From: Azorhizobium doebereinerae UFLA1-100
GTDB taxonomy: Bacteria > Pseudomonadota > Alphaproteobacteria > Rhizobiales > Xanthobacteraceae
Assembly (NCBI RefSeq): GCF_000473085.1
Contig: NZ_AXBA01000013.1
Span: 1 to 64,000, forward strand
Reading direction: 5' to 3'
DNA: 64,000 bases
Below are positions 1 to 8,421 of the stretch, one piece after another. Under the pieces are notes generated by a model. The model had not been told where the DNA came from. It did not search any database and worked only from the letters and a program-made list of their open reading frames with translations. Position numbers and translations under genes: made by a program. Each line of letters opens with the position of its first letter. Within the stretch, counting starts at the first letter, position 1.

Positions 1-223
1 AAGGAACGCGCAGGCGGTCATCCCGTCCAATCCATCCCGCGCCAGGAAGCATAGCCTCGACAGGCACCTCTACGCTCAGCGCCACCTGATCGAATGCTGC
101 TTCTCCAAGCTCAAGCAGTTCAGGCGTGTCGCGACCCGCTTCGAGAAGACCGCGCGAAACTACCTCGCCATCGTCACAATCGCTGCCATCGTCCTGTGGA
201 TCAGGTAACTGTCCACACCACCT
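1..223 (+). mobile_element. Right end of an IS5-type insertion sequence (left part outside window)
   Basis: The element is identified from the transposase C-terminus it carries. After the stop codon the sequence gtccacaccacc (211-222) is a candidate for the terminal inverted repeat, followed by ctag. The other end lies outside the window, so the repeat and any target duplication cannot be confirmed. Downstream sequence is ordinary chromosomal coding DNA on the opposite strand. Confidence 0.6.
2..208 (+). CDS. IS5-family transposase, C-terminal fragment
   Basis: This is an open frame entering from the left edge and ending in TAA at 206-208; 68 residues are visible. They contain YAQRHLIECCFSKLK, an exact match to the Y-(2)-R-(3)-E-(6)-K signature that holds the third catalytic acid of IS4/IS5 DDE transposases (visible residues Y24, R27, E31, K38). 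The ending with FRRVATRFEKTARNY and a hydrophobic tail is typical of the IS5 IS427-like group. The start is outside the window, so the gene may be intact or the second half of a programmed-frameshift transposase. Confidence 0.85.
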   Translation, partial: RNAQAVIPSNPSRARKHSLDRHLYAQRHLIECCFSKLKQFRRVATRFEKTARNYLAIVTIAAIVLWIR

Positions 224-264
224 AGAGGTAGGGCGCGCGGAACCCCGGAGCCACGTTAACCGTA

Positions 265-1161
265 TCAGGGCCGCGACATGAGCAATGGACGGCCGCGCTC
301 GGGTACCTTCGCCCAGCCGCCATCCTCCTGCCGGGCGAATCGCAGCGTGCCGCCTCCCCCGCCGGAGGACACCAGCACGTTTCCGCCCTCCAGCCGCCAC
401 GCCACCGGCTGAAATGCGGCAAGGCCGGCGTCGCATCCCGGCCCCACGGCGATGGCGAAGCCCCCGGCCGGCGCCGGCGTCTCGGAGAAGGTCCAGCGGC
501 AGAGCGGGCTGCCGGCGGCGCGGGCGAGGTCCCATTCGCCCAGCATCTCTTCCGGCCGCACCATGTCGTCCTGGAGCGCGGAGGGCGGCGCGAGGAAATA
601 GACGCCGTCGCCCTCGCGCAGGGCCTCATAGGCCCCGCCCGCGCCCTCGGTGAATTCGGCCACGGTGCGGCCCTGCGCCGACAGCAGGCGGATCGCGCCG
701 GAGGGATCGGGCATCCAGGCCGCCACCTGGGCGGCGAAGGCGATCGCCGGACAGCCGCCGGCGGCGAAGGCCAAAGCGAAGCCGGGCGGCGCGGGAACCG
801 TCTTCAATTGCAGGGAACAGGTGCGCTCGCCGTCGGCGCTGGCCAGCGTCAGGGTGCCGGCGCGCTTCTCCGCCTCGGCGCGCAGCGCCGGGTCCGGCCC
901 CTTGGGCGCGGGAGTTGCGGAGGGGGCGGCGGGCTTGGCGGCCGGCTTGCCCGGAAGCGCGGCCGGCGGCTTGTTGCCGCCGGTGCCCTGCGCCCGCGGC
1001 GCGGTGCCGAAGGCCAGCACCAGGGCCAACGCCAGACCGGCCGCCATCCAGGCCCGGCCGGGGCCGCGCGGCGGCGCGGTCGCCACCCGGCGCTCCGGCC
1101 GGATCACGCCGGGCGGGACCGGGACACGTCCGGCCGGGAACCGGGAAAACAGGAACCGCAT
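265..1161 (-). CDS. Secreted protein with two AprI/Inh-type protease-inhibitor domains
   Basis: A protein of about 298 residues if the first ATG (1161) is used. A TTG at 1206 and an ATG at 1047 are alternatives; the ATG at 1047 puts a clean signal peptide (MAAGLALALVLAFGTAPRAQG) at the N-terminus. After an Ala/Pro-rich linker come two repeats of a small beta-barrel pattern: Cys, then GC about 20 residues later, then a W in a P-I/V-x-x-W context, then a glycine-rich strand. This is the pattern of periplasmic inhibitors of serralysin-type metalloproteases (AprI/Inh). Repeat 1 starts near TCSLQLKTVP and repeat 2 near GEWDLARAAG. No protease gene is adjacent, so the inhibitor role is inferred from fold resemblance only. 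Confidence 0.7.
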   Translation of the reverse strand: MRFLFSRFPAGRVPVPPGVIRPERRVATAPPRGPGRAWMAAGLALALVLAFGTAPRAQGTGGNKPPAALPGKPAAKPAAPSATPAPKGPDPALRAEAEKRAGTLTLASADGERTCSLQLKTVPAPPGFALAFAAGGCPAIAFAAQVAAWMPDPSGAIRLLSAQGRTVAEFTEGAGGAYEALREGDGVYFLAPPSALQDDMVRPEEMLGEWDLARAAGSPLCRWTFSETPAPAGGFAIAVGPGCDAGLAAFQPVAWRLEGGNVLVSSGGGGGTLRFARQEDGGWAKVPERGRPLLMSRP

Positions 1162-1264
1162 CGGCAGACCGCCCGCAGTGGCGCGCCGCTCGACGGCGCC
1201 CGACAAGGCAGGCGCCGTTCGGCCGGAAAGTCAACCGACCCGGTCAATCCGCGGGGCCGCCCGC

Positions 1265-2245
1265 TCAGCCCTTCGGCCAGGGGGTCTCGCCCACCGGCGT
1301 CACCGGCCCCTTGCCGGCGAACCAGGACACCAGATTGTCCACCACCAGTTGGCCCATGGCGTTGCGGGTGTGGTGGGTGGCCGAGCCCACGTGCGGCAGC
1401 AGCACCACGTTGTCGAGCGCGAAGAAGGCCTCCGGCACGCGCGGCTCGTCGACGAACACGTCGAGGCCGGCGGCGAGGATTGTCCGGTCCTGAAGCGCCT
1501 TCAGCAGCGCCGGCTCGTCCACCACGGTGCCGCGCGCCACGTTGATCAGGATGCCGCGCGGGCCGAGCGCTTCCAGCACCTCGGCATTGACAAGGTTGCG
1601 GGTCGCCGCGCCACCGGGAAGGATGAGGACCAGCGTGTCCACGTCCCGCGCCAGGGCGATCAGGTCGGGATAGTGGGTGAAGGCGACGTCCGGCTGCGGG
1701 CGGCGGGTGTGGTAGGCGATGGGCAGGCCGAAGGCCTCGATGCGCTTGGCGATGGCCTTGCCGATGCGGCCCATGCCGACGATGCCCACCTTGCGGTCGC
1801 GCAGCGTGGCGCCGAGCGGGAACGGGCCCTTGATCCAGCCGCCCGCGCGCACGAAGCGGTCGGCCTGCGGGATCTCGCGCACGGTGGCCAGCAGCAGGCC
1901 GAGGGCCAGGTCCGCCACCTCCTCGTTCAGCACGTCCGGCGTGTTGGTGACGATGATGCCGCGCTGGGCGGCGGCGGCGGCGTCCACCGTGTCGTAGCCG
2001 ACGCCGAAATTGGAGATGATCTCAAGCTTGGGCAGGCGGTCCATCAGCGCACCGTCCACCTTGAGCTTGCCCTTGGTGGCAAGGCCGCGGATCTCGCCCG
2101 CCTCGGCGGCGATCACCGCATCGAGACCGTCCGGTCCCAGCACGGTGAAGCGCTCCGCCAGCTGGCGCTCGACCACGCCCTCCATGATCGCTCCGGTGAG
2201 CAGCAGCTTGGGGCGGGCGGCGGACGCGGGGAGGGAAGAAGACAT
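1265..2245 (-). CDS. D-isomer-specific 2-hydroxyacid dehydrogenase (glyoxylate/hydroxypyruvate reductase-like)
   Basis: This is a 326-residue NAD(P)H-dependent reductase of 2-keto acids. The Rossmann motif VGIVGMGRIGKAI lies near residue 150. The catalytic triad of the family is present: Arg in NVARGTVVDEPAL, Glu in DVFVDEPRVPE and His in LLPHVGSATHHT. The dinucleotide-site sequence THTRRPQ-like region (HTRRPQPDV) would favour NADPH, but substrate specificity cannot be read from sequence. The start MSSSLPASAARPK (ATG 2243-2245) was chosen because the family begins here. The frame stays open upstream to 2635, but that would run into the divergent ABC gene and its repeat-bearing leader. It is transcribed divergently from the ABC importer at 2576. 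Confidence 0.9.
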   Translation of the reverse strand: MSSSLPASAARPKLLLTGAIMEGVVERQLAERFTVLGPDGLDAVIAAEAGEIRGLATKGKLKVDGALMDRLPKLEIISNFGVGYDTVDAAAAAQRGIIVTNTPDVLNEEVADLALGLLLATVREIPQADRFVRAGGWIKGPFPLGATLRDRKVGIVGMGRIGKAIAKRIEAFGLPIAYHTRRPQPDVAFTHYPDLIALARDVDTLVLILPGGAATRNLVNAEVLEALGPRGILINVARGTVVDEPALLKALQDRTILAAGLDVFVDEPRVPEAFFALDNVVLLPHVGSATHHTRNAMGQLVVDNLVSWFAGKGPVTPVGETPWPKG

Positions 2246-2575
2246 GGCGGCGTAACTCGCTGGAAGACGGGGGGATCTCAGCGCCAGGGGCGCGCAGGGC
2301 CCGTGGACCGGCTCTGGATAAGCGTCATCATGCTTTGGTTCAATCGTTTTAATCTCCGCTTGATCGCTGGCCGTTACCGCCCCATGATCGAGCCGCGCCC
2401 TCGCCAAAGGGCGCGCAACCGCCATGCGGCGGCAATATGGGATCCGAGGACGGCACGCCGTCGAACGGACCTGATCTGGGCAGGACGACGCAGCCCGTAA
2501 CGGGCCGACCTCGCAAGAGGTAGATGCCCCGCAAGGGGTAGACGCCTCGCAAGAGGTAGCAAGGAGCAGGACACG
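2246..2575. promoter_or_regulatory. Divergent intergenic region with a structured leader
   Basis: 330 bp between two divergent genes. It holds a relatively AT-rich patch around 2330-2365, where promoters could sit, a hairpin GCCCG-TAA-CGGGC at 2493-2505, and the three-unit hairpin array annotated separately. No coding sequence is supported here. Confidence 0.5.
2509..2560 (+). repeat. Three tandem 18-nt units, each a short hairpin with a GCAA tetraloop
   Basis: Stems start at 2509, 2527 and 2545, an exact 18-nt period. Unit cores are CCTC-GCAA-GAGG, CCCC-GCAA-GGGG and CCTC-GCAA-GAGG, separated by tagatg and tagacg. The middle unit changes both sides of the stem together, so pairing is kept. 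Each stem can gain a fifth pair with the flanking T. GCAA is a GNRA tetraloop. The array ends just before the ribosome binding site (aaggag, 2561-2566) of the ABC ATPase gene, so it would lie in that mRNA leader. Confidence 0.75.
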
Positions 2576-3637
<1,062 letters not shown>

Positions 3638-3772
3638 CCCCGCCGCGGGCGTCACCACAAGAGCGCCGCGACGGCGCCGGTGCCCGCGCCAGCCATACCG
3701 ATGACCCTGCCTAGAAGACCTCGCGGCCAAGACCCTGTCGGGTCCGCCGACGCGGCGAAGGCAGACGCCTAA

Positions 3773-3797
3773 CCCCGGGCGGTGGGCCGTCCCGGGG
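3773..3797 (+). other. Intergenic hairpin before the binding-protein gene
   Basis: CCCCGGG (3773-3779) can pair with CCCGGGG (3791-3797) across an 11-nt loop, 22 nt before the ATG at 3820. There is no T-run, so it is not a classical terminator. It could tune expression between the ATPase and binding-protein genes. Confidence 0.4.
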
Positions 3798-3819
3798 ATG
3801 CCAACGGAGGAACGCCAAG

Positions 3820-5130
3820 ATGACCATTTCCAGACGCGACGTGCTGCTGGGCGGCGCCGGTTTAGCGGGCGCCGCCACCCTGCCCATGATGGGCAGCACG
3901 CCGAGCCTTGCGCAAGCGCTGCCAAAATTCGATCCGGAGCCGGGCGCGAGCCTGCGCCTGCTGCGCTGGTCCCCGTTCGTGAAGAGCGAGGAGGACGCCT
4001 GGATCGCCAATACCAAGAAGTTCACCGAGGCCACCGGCATCGAGGTGCGCATCGACAAGGAGAGCTGGGAGGACATCCGTCCGAAGGCGGCGGTGGCCGC
4101 CAACGTGGGCTCCGGCCCGGACCTCGTCTGGGTGTGGTTCGACGACGCGCAGCAGTATCCCGACAAGCTGCTCGACGTGACCGACCTCGCCAAGGGGCTC
4201 GGCGCCACCTATGGCGGCTGGTACCCCGCACCCGAGGCCTATGCGCTGAACCGCGGCCGCTACGTCTCCCTGCCGCTCGCCACCATCGGCAATGCCGTGA
4301 TCTATCGCGACAGCTGGGTGAAGGAAGCGGGCTTCTCCGAGTTCCCGAAGGACACCAAGTCCTTCCTGGAGCTGGGCAAGGCGCTCAAGGCCAAGAACCA
4401 TCCCATGGGCTTCACGCTCGGCCACGGCGTGGGCGACGGCAACAACTACTGCCACTGGATCCTGTGGAGCCACGGCGGCGAGATGGTGAACGACAAGGGC
4501 AAGGTCACCATCAACAGCCCGGAGACCATCGCCGCGCTGAAATATGCCCGCGAGCTCTATCTCACCTTCATTCCCGGCACCGAGAGCTGGCTGGACGTGA
4601 ACAACAACCGCGCGTTCCTCGCCGGCGAGATCTCGGTGACCGCCAACGGCGTGTCGCTCTATTACGCCGCCAAGAACGACCCCAAGCTCGCGGACATGGC
4701 CGCCGACATGCGCTCGGTGAACCTGCCCATCGGGCCGGTGGGCAAGTCGGTGGAGCTCCACCAGACCACCTCCGCCTGCATCTTCAAGTACACCAAGTAT
4801 CCGAAGGCGGCGCAGGCCTATCTGTCGTTCATGTTCGACGCGCCGCAGATGAACGCCTGGATCCAGGGCTCCAACGCCTATTGCTGCCAGACGCTCAAGG
4901 CGTTCGCCAGCAATCCGGTGTGGACCTCCAACCCGATCCACGCCCCCTATGCCAAGGCCTCCGAGACCCTGCGGCCCAACGGCTATGCCGGTCCGCTCGG
5001 GCCGCAGTCGGCCGCCGCCATGGCCGACTGGATCGTGGTGGACATGGTGGCGGAAGCCGCCACCGGCCAGCGCACCCCCGAGGAAGCGGCCCGCCGCGCC
5101 GAGCAGCGCGCCGCGCGCATCTATCGCTGA
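3820..5130 (+). CDS. Extracellular solute-binding protein, family 1 (carbohydrate ABC importer)
   Basis: 436 residues. The N-terminus TISRRDVLLGGAGLAGAAT is a twin-arginine (Tat) signal followed by a hydrophobic stretch and an AQA-type cleavage site near residue 34, so it should fold before export to the periplasm. The body follows the MalE-like family 1 binding-protein pattern: an early RLLRWSPF strand, GSGPDLVWVWFDDAQQ in the first lobe, and AFLAGEISVTANGVSLYY in the ligand cleft. A good ribosome site (ggagg, 3806-3810) precedes the ATG. It sits between the ATPase and permeases of the same importer. A sugar, polyol or sugar-phosphate ligand is likely by family but unproven. Confidence 0.92.
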   Translation: MTISRRDVLLGGAGLAGAATLPMMGSTPSLAQALPKFDPEPGASLRLLRWSPFVKSEEDAWIANTKKFTEATGIEVRIDKESWEDIRPKAAVAANVGSGPDLVWVWFDDAQQYPDKLLDVTDLAKGLGATYGGWYPAPEAYALNRGRYVSLPLATIGNAVIYRDSWVKEAGFSEFPKDTKSFLELGKALKAKNHPMGFTLGHGVGDGNNYCHWILWSHGGEMVNDKGKVTINSPETIAALKYARELYLTFIPGTESWLDVNNNRAFLAGEISVTANGVSLYYAAKNDPKLADMAADMRSVNLPIGPVGKSVELHQTTSACIFKYTKYPKAAQAYLSFMFDAPQMNAWIQGSNAYCCQTLKAFASNPVWTSNPIHAPYAKASETLRPNGYAGPLGPQSAAAMADWIVVDMVAEAATGQRTPEEAARRAEQRAARIYR

Positions 5131-5134
5131 GCGC

Positions 5135-5165
5135 GGCACCGCCCCGGCCCGGCCGGGGCGGTGCC
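5135..5165 (+). other. Strong inverted repeat directly after the binding-protein gene
   Basis: GGCACCGCCCCGGCC (5135-5149) and its exact complement (5151-5165) are separated by one base, and there is no T-run. Hairpins at this position in importer operons (known for malE-malF) protect the upstream mRNA and give more binding protein than permease. That role here is inference. Confidence 0.6.
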
Positions 5166-5327
5166 CACCGGGGCGGGCGGCCGGTTCCGGCCGGTCCGCC
5201 CGCCCCGGCGGCACAGCCGAGGCGGCAGGCCCAAGGGCCGCCGCTCCCATCCGGCGACGGGCGGCGCGGCCGCCTTTGTCTTCCCGACGCGGACCCCGCC
5301 TGAGGCGGCTTTCGGAGATTCTGGTTC

Positions 5328-6275
5328 ATGGCTGATATCGCGGCGCACCGAGCGTCACCCTCCCCGTTCCGCGCCTGGCTTTCCAGGGTCGGGCAAGGGC
5401 GCCACCTCCTGGGGCTGCTGTTCCTGCTGCCGGCCGCGGTGTTCCTGCTGTTCTTCCTCACCTATCCGCTCGGCCTCGGCGTGTGGCTCGGCTTCACCGA
5501 CACCCGCATCGGCCGCGAGGGCGTGTTCATCGGGCTGGAAAATTACGAATCGCTGATGGGCGACAGCGTGTTCTGGCTGGCGGTGTTCAACACCCTGCTC
5601 TACACCATCGGCGCCTCGATCCTGAAGTTCGCGCTCGGCCTGTGGCTGGCCCTGCTGCTGAACCAGAACCTGCCGTTCAAGTCGTTCTTCCGCGCCATCG
5701 TGCTGCTGCCGTGGGTGGTGCCGACCGTGCTCTCGGCCATCGCCTTCTGGTGGATCTTCGACGCGCAGTTCTCGGTGATCTCCTGGGCGCTGATCAAGCT
5801 CGGGCTGATCGACCACAACATCAACTTCCTCGGCGACACCACCAACGCGCGCGCCTCGGTGATCGCCGCCAACGTGTGGCGCGGCATCCCGTTCGTGGCC
5901 ATCTCGCTGCTGGCGGGCCTCCAGACCATCCCGCAATCGCTGCACGAGGCGGCGACGCTGGACGGCGCCACCGGCTGGCAGCGCTTCCGCTACATCACCC
6001 TGCCCATGCTCTCGCCGATCATCGCGGTGGTGATGACCTTCTCGGTGCTGTTCACCTTCACCGACTTCCAGCTGATCTACGTGCTGACGCGCGGCGGGCC
6101 GCTCAACGCCACCCACCTCATGGCCACCCTCTCCTTCCAGCGCGCCATTCCCGGCGGCCAGCTGGGCGAGGGCGCGGCCATCGCGGTGGCGATGATCCCC
6201 TTCCTGCTGTCGGCGATCCTGTTCTCCTACTTCGGCCTGCAGCGCCGGAAGTGGCAGCAGGGCGGGGGCGACTGA
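5328..6275 (+). CDS. ABC importer permease, MalF/UgpA type
   Basis: 315 residues with six predicted membrane segments, starting with a hydrophobic stretch at about residues 24-48. It carries the cytoplasmic EAA loop EAATLDGATGWQRFRYITLP, which docks on the ATPase and defines binding-protein-dependent permeases. Length and topology fit the first permease of CUT1 importers. Its stop overlaps the start of the second permease as TGATG (6273-6277), so the two are translationally coupled and presumably form a heterodimer. Confidence 0.93.
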   Translation: MADIAAHRASPSPFRAWLSRVGQGRHLLGLLFLLPAAVFLLFFLTYPLGLGVWLGFTDTRIGREGVFIGLENYESLMGDSVFWLAVFNTLLYTIGASILKFALGLWLALLLNQNLPFKSFFRAIVLLPWVVPTVLSAIAFWWIFDAQFSVISWALIKLGLIDHNINFLGDTTNARASVIAANVWRGIPFVAISLLAGLQTIPQSLHEAATLDGATGWQRFRYITLPMLSPIIAVVMTFSVLFTFTDFQLIYVLTRGGPLNATHLMATLSFQRAIPGGQLGEGAAIAVAMIPFLLSAILFSYFGLQRRKWQQGGGD

Positions 6276-7234
6276 TGACCTCCGTGCCCTCTGCTCCCCC
6301 TTCCTCCCGCGCGGATCTCGTCATGACCGACCACAGCCAAGCCAAATCCGGCGTCTCGACGGTGGGGCTGACCGACAATTCCACCGGCATGAGCTATCTC
6401 GACAACGCGCCGCGGCGGTTCCTGACCGTCATCCTGCCGCTGCTGGTGTTCGTCTTCGTGCTGCTGTTCCCGTTCTACTGGATGGCCATCACCGCCATAA
6501 AGCCGAACCACCAGCTCACCGACTACGCCCATTATTCGCCGCTGTGGGTGGTGGGGCCGACGCTCGACCACATCAAGTATCTGCTGTTCGAGACCACCTA
6601 TCCGCACTGGCTGTGGAACACGCTCTACGTGTCGTTCTGCGCCACCTTCATCTCGCTGGTGACCTCGGTGTTCGCCGCCTATGCCATCGAGCGGCTGCGC
6701 TTCCACGGCTCGCGCTGGGTCGGGCTCGGCATCTTCCTGGCCTATCTGGTGCCGCCGTCCATCCTGTTCATCCCGCTGGCGCTGATGGTGTTCAAGATCG
6801 GCATCTACGACACCAAGCTGGCGCTGATCCTCACCTATCCCACCTTCCTGGTGCCGTTCTCCACCTGGCTGCTGATGGGCTATTTCCGCTCCATCCCCTA
6901 CGAGCTGGAGGAATGCGCTCTGGTGGACGGCGCCTCGCGCTGGCAGATCCTCACCAAGATCCTGCTGCCGCTCTCGGTGCCGGGGCTGATCTCGGCCGGC
7001 ATCTTCTCCTTCACCCTGTCCTGGAACGAGTTCATCTACGCTTTGACCTTCATCCAGTCGTCGGAGAACAAGACCGTGCCGGTGGGCGTGCTCACCGAGC
7101 TGGTGCGCTCGGACGTCTATGAATGGGGATCGCTGATGGCCGGGGCGCTGATCGGCTCGCTGCCGGTGGTGATCCTCTATTCCTTCTTCGTGGACTATTA
7201 CGTGTCCTCGATGACCGGCGCGGTGAAGGAATAG
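6275..7234 (+). CDS. ABC importer permease, MalG/UgpE type
   Basis: 319 residues from the ATG that overlaps the preceding stop (TGATG); an internal ATG at 6323 is an alternative start. The first membrane segment is at about residues 42-65 (FLTVILPLLVFVFVLLFPFY). The EAA loop reads EECALVDGASRWQILTKILL. The long polar N-terminus before it is common in MalG-like subunits. It completes the importer with the upstream permease, binding protein and ATPase. Confidence 0.93.
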   Translation: MTSVPSAPPSSRADLVMTDHSQAKSGVSTVGLTDNSTGMSYLDNAPRRFLTVILPLLVFVFVLLFPFYWMAITAIKPNHQLTDYAHYSPLWVVGPTLDHIKYLLFETTYPHWLWNTLYVSFCATFISLVTSVFAAYAIERLRFHGSRWVGLGIFLAYLVPPSILFIPLALMVFKIGIYDTKLALILTYPTFLVPFSTWLLMGYFRSIPYELEECALVDGASRWQILTKILLPLSVPGLISAGIFSFTLSWNEFIYALTFIQSSENKTVPVGVLTELVRSDVYEWGSLMAGALIGSLPVVILYSFFVDYYVSSMTGAVKE

Positions 7235-7272
7235 CCGCCGCGCCGCGGCCCCCATCCTGCGGAAGATCCCGG

Positions 7273-7297
7273 CGGGCGGTCGCGAGGCCGCCCGTTT
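7273..7297 (+). terminator. Weak hairpin after the ABC importer operon
   Basis: CGGGCGG (7273-7279) pairs with CCGCCCG (7288-7294) and is followed by only three T residues. It is a plausible weak factor-independent terminator 38 nt after the permease stop. Confidence 0.4.
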
Positions 7298-7423
7298 CCG
7301 TTGGCAGCCGATTCCGGTACGTTAACCCCGCTGAAACGCCGGATCGGTCTTCTCCGTCGTCGGGACATGGGCCGCCGCCCGGACGGCGCGCGGCCGGGGA
7401 AGATCAGCGCGGGGGGACGAGGA

Positions 7424-7969
7424 ATGCTGGAGCGGGCGCTCGAGAACATGCTGTTTCGCAGCCGCTGGCTGATGGCGCCCTTCTATGTGGGCCTCGTCGT
7501 CTCGCTGGTGGTGCTGCTGATCCAGTTCGTCCGCGAACTGCTGCACTTCATGCTGCAGGCGCTGGTCGCCACCGAGAGCGACGTCATCCTCGGCATCCTG
7601 ACCCTGGTGGACCTGACGCTGACCGGCAATCTGGTGCTGATCGTCATCTTCTCGGGCTATGAGAATTTCGTCTCGCGGATCGACCCCGCGGGCCATCCCG
7701 ACTGGCCGGAATGGATGACCAAGGTGGACTTCACCGGCCTCAAGCAGAAGCTGTTGGCCTCGATCGTCGCCATCTCCGCCATCTCGCTGCTCAAGGCCTT
7801 CATGCACATCGACCCGGCGGCCGACCAGACCGCGCTGATGTGGAAGGTGGTCATCCACGTGGTCTTCGTCGTCTCCAGCCTGCTGCTGGCCTTCTCCGAC
7901 AAGATCGGCGACGGCAAGGTGCACGACAACAAGATCGAGGGCGGCAAGGTCCCGAGCGAGAACCACTGA
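7424..7969 (+). CDS. UPF0114 (YqhA/TIGR00645) family membrane protein
   Basis: 181 residues from ATG 7424, which is preceded by a purine-rich site (gacgagga). The frame is open further upstream, but the family begins with the sequence LERALENMLFRSRWLMAP seen here. There are four hydrophobic segments, near residues 14-36, 52-76, 107-125 and 138-156, separated by charged loops such as GYENFVSRID. Members are inner-membrane proteins of unknown function. The gene ends convergently with the STAS gene at 8064. Confidence 0.88.
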   Translation: MLERALENMLFRSRWLMAPFYVGLVVSLVVLLIQFVRELLHFMLQALVATESDVILGILTLVDLTLTGNLVLIVIFSGYENFVSRIDPAGHPDWPEWMTKVDFTGLKQKLLASIVAISAISLLKAFMHIDPAADQTALMWKVVIHVVFVVSSLLLAFSDKIGDGKVHDNKIEGGKVPSENH

Positions 7970-8063
7970 CGGCGCCGGGACGCGCGTCATCCCGTCCCGC
8001 CGCGCCGGCGTGGCCGGGGGGGCCGAATGAGAGGAGGCGCGCCGCCGCCCGGCGGCGGCCGGC

Positions 8064-8366
8064 TCAGTGGATGTCGAACAGTGCCGAGAAGCCGGAGATG
8101 TCGAAGACTTCCTGGATCTGGGGCTGAAGCGACTTCAGGCGCAGCTTGCGCTTGTGCGGGCTCATGGCCTTGCCCGCCACCAGCAGCGCACGCAGGCCGG
8201 AGGACGACACGTAATCCACCCCCGCCATGTCCACCACGATGGCGCCGTTGGAGGCCTTCACCGCCTCCAGCAGCTGGCCCTCGAACGGCTTGGCGTTGAG
8301 CGTGTCCAGCCGGCCGCTCACCTTGAGCACCGTGTCTTCGCCGCTCGCTTCGGTCTCGATCTGCAT
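8064..8366 (-). CDS. STAS-domain anti-sigma-factor antagonist (SpoIIAA/RsbV type)
   Basis: A 100-residue single STAS domain. The phosphorylation loop reads DYVSSSGLRALLVAGK (around residues 51-66). In SpoIIAA/RsbV a Ser here is phosphorylated by the partner kinase and dephosphorylated by a SpoIIE-type phosphatase. It is the distal gene of a minus-strand run: RsbW-type kinase (10554-10111), Na+/Pi transporter, then this gene after a 55-nt gap. A RsbU-type phosphatase lies at 18017-20062. Together these supply all three partner-switching roles. Confidence 0.9.
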   Translation of the reverse strand: MQIETEASGEDTVLKVSGRLDTLNAKPFEGQLLEAVKASNGAIVVDMAGVDYVSSSGLRALLVAGKAMSPHKRKLRLKSLQPQIQEVFDISGFSALFDIH

Positions 8367-8421
8367 TCACACGTCCTCGCGCCTGCCGGGGTCGGGCGGC
8401 CGGCATTGCCGCGCCTGCGCC

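Noticed and set aside
2509-2560. Possible CRISPR-like array
   Set aside because: Units are 18 nt with 6-nt spacers of nearly the same sequence, only three copies, and no cas genes are near.
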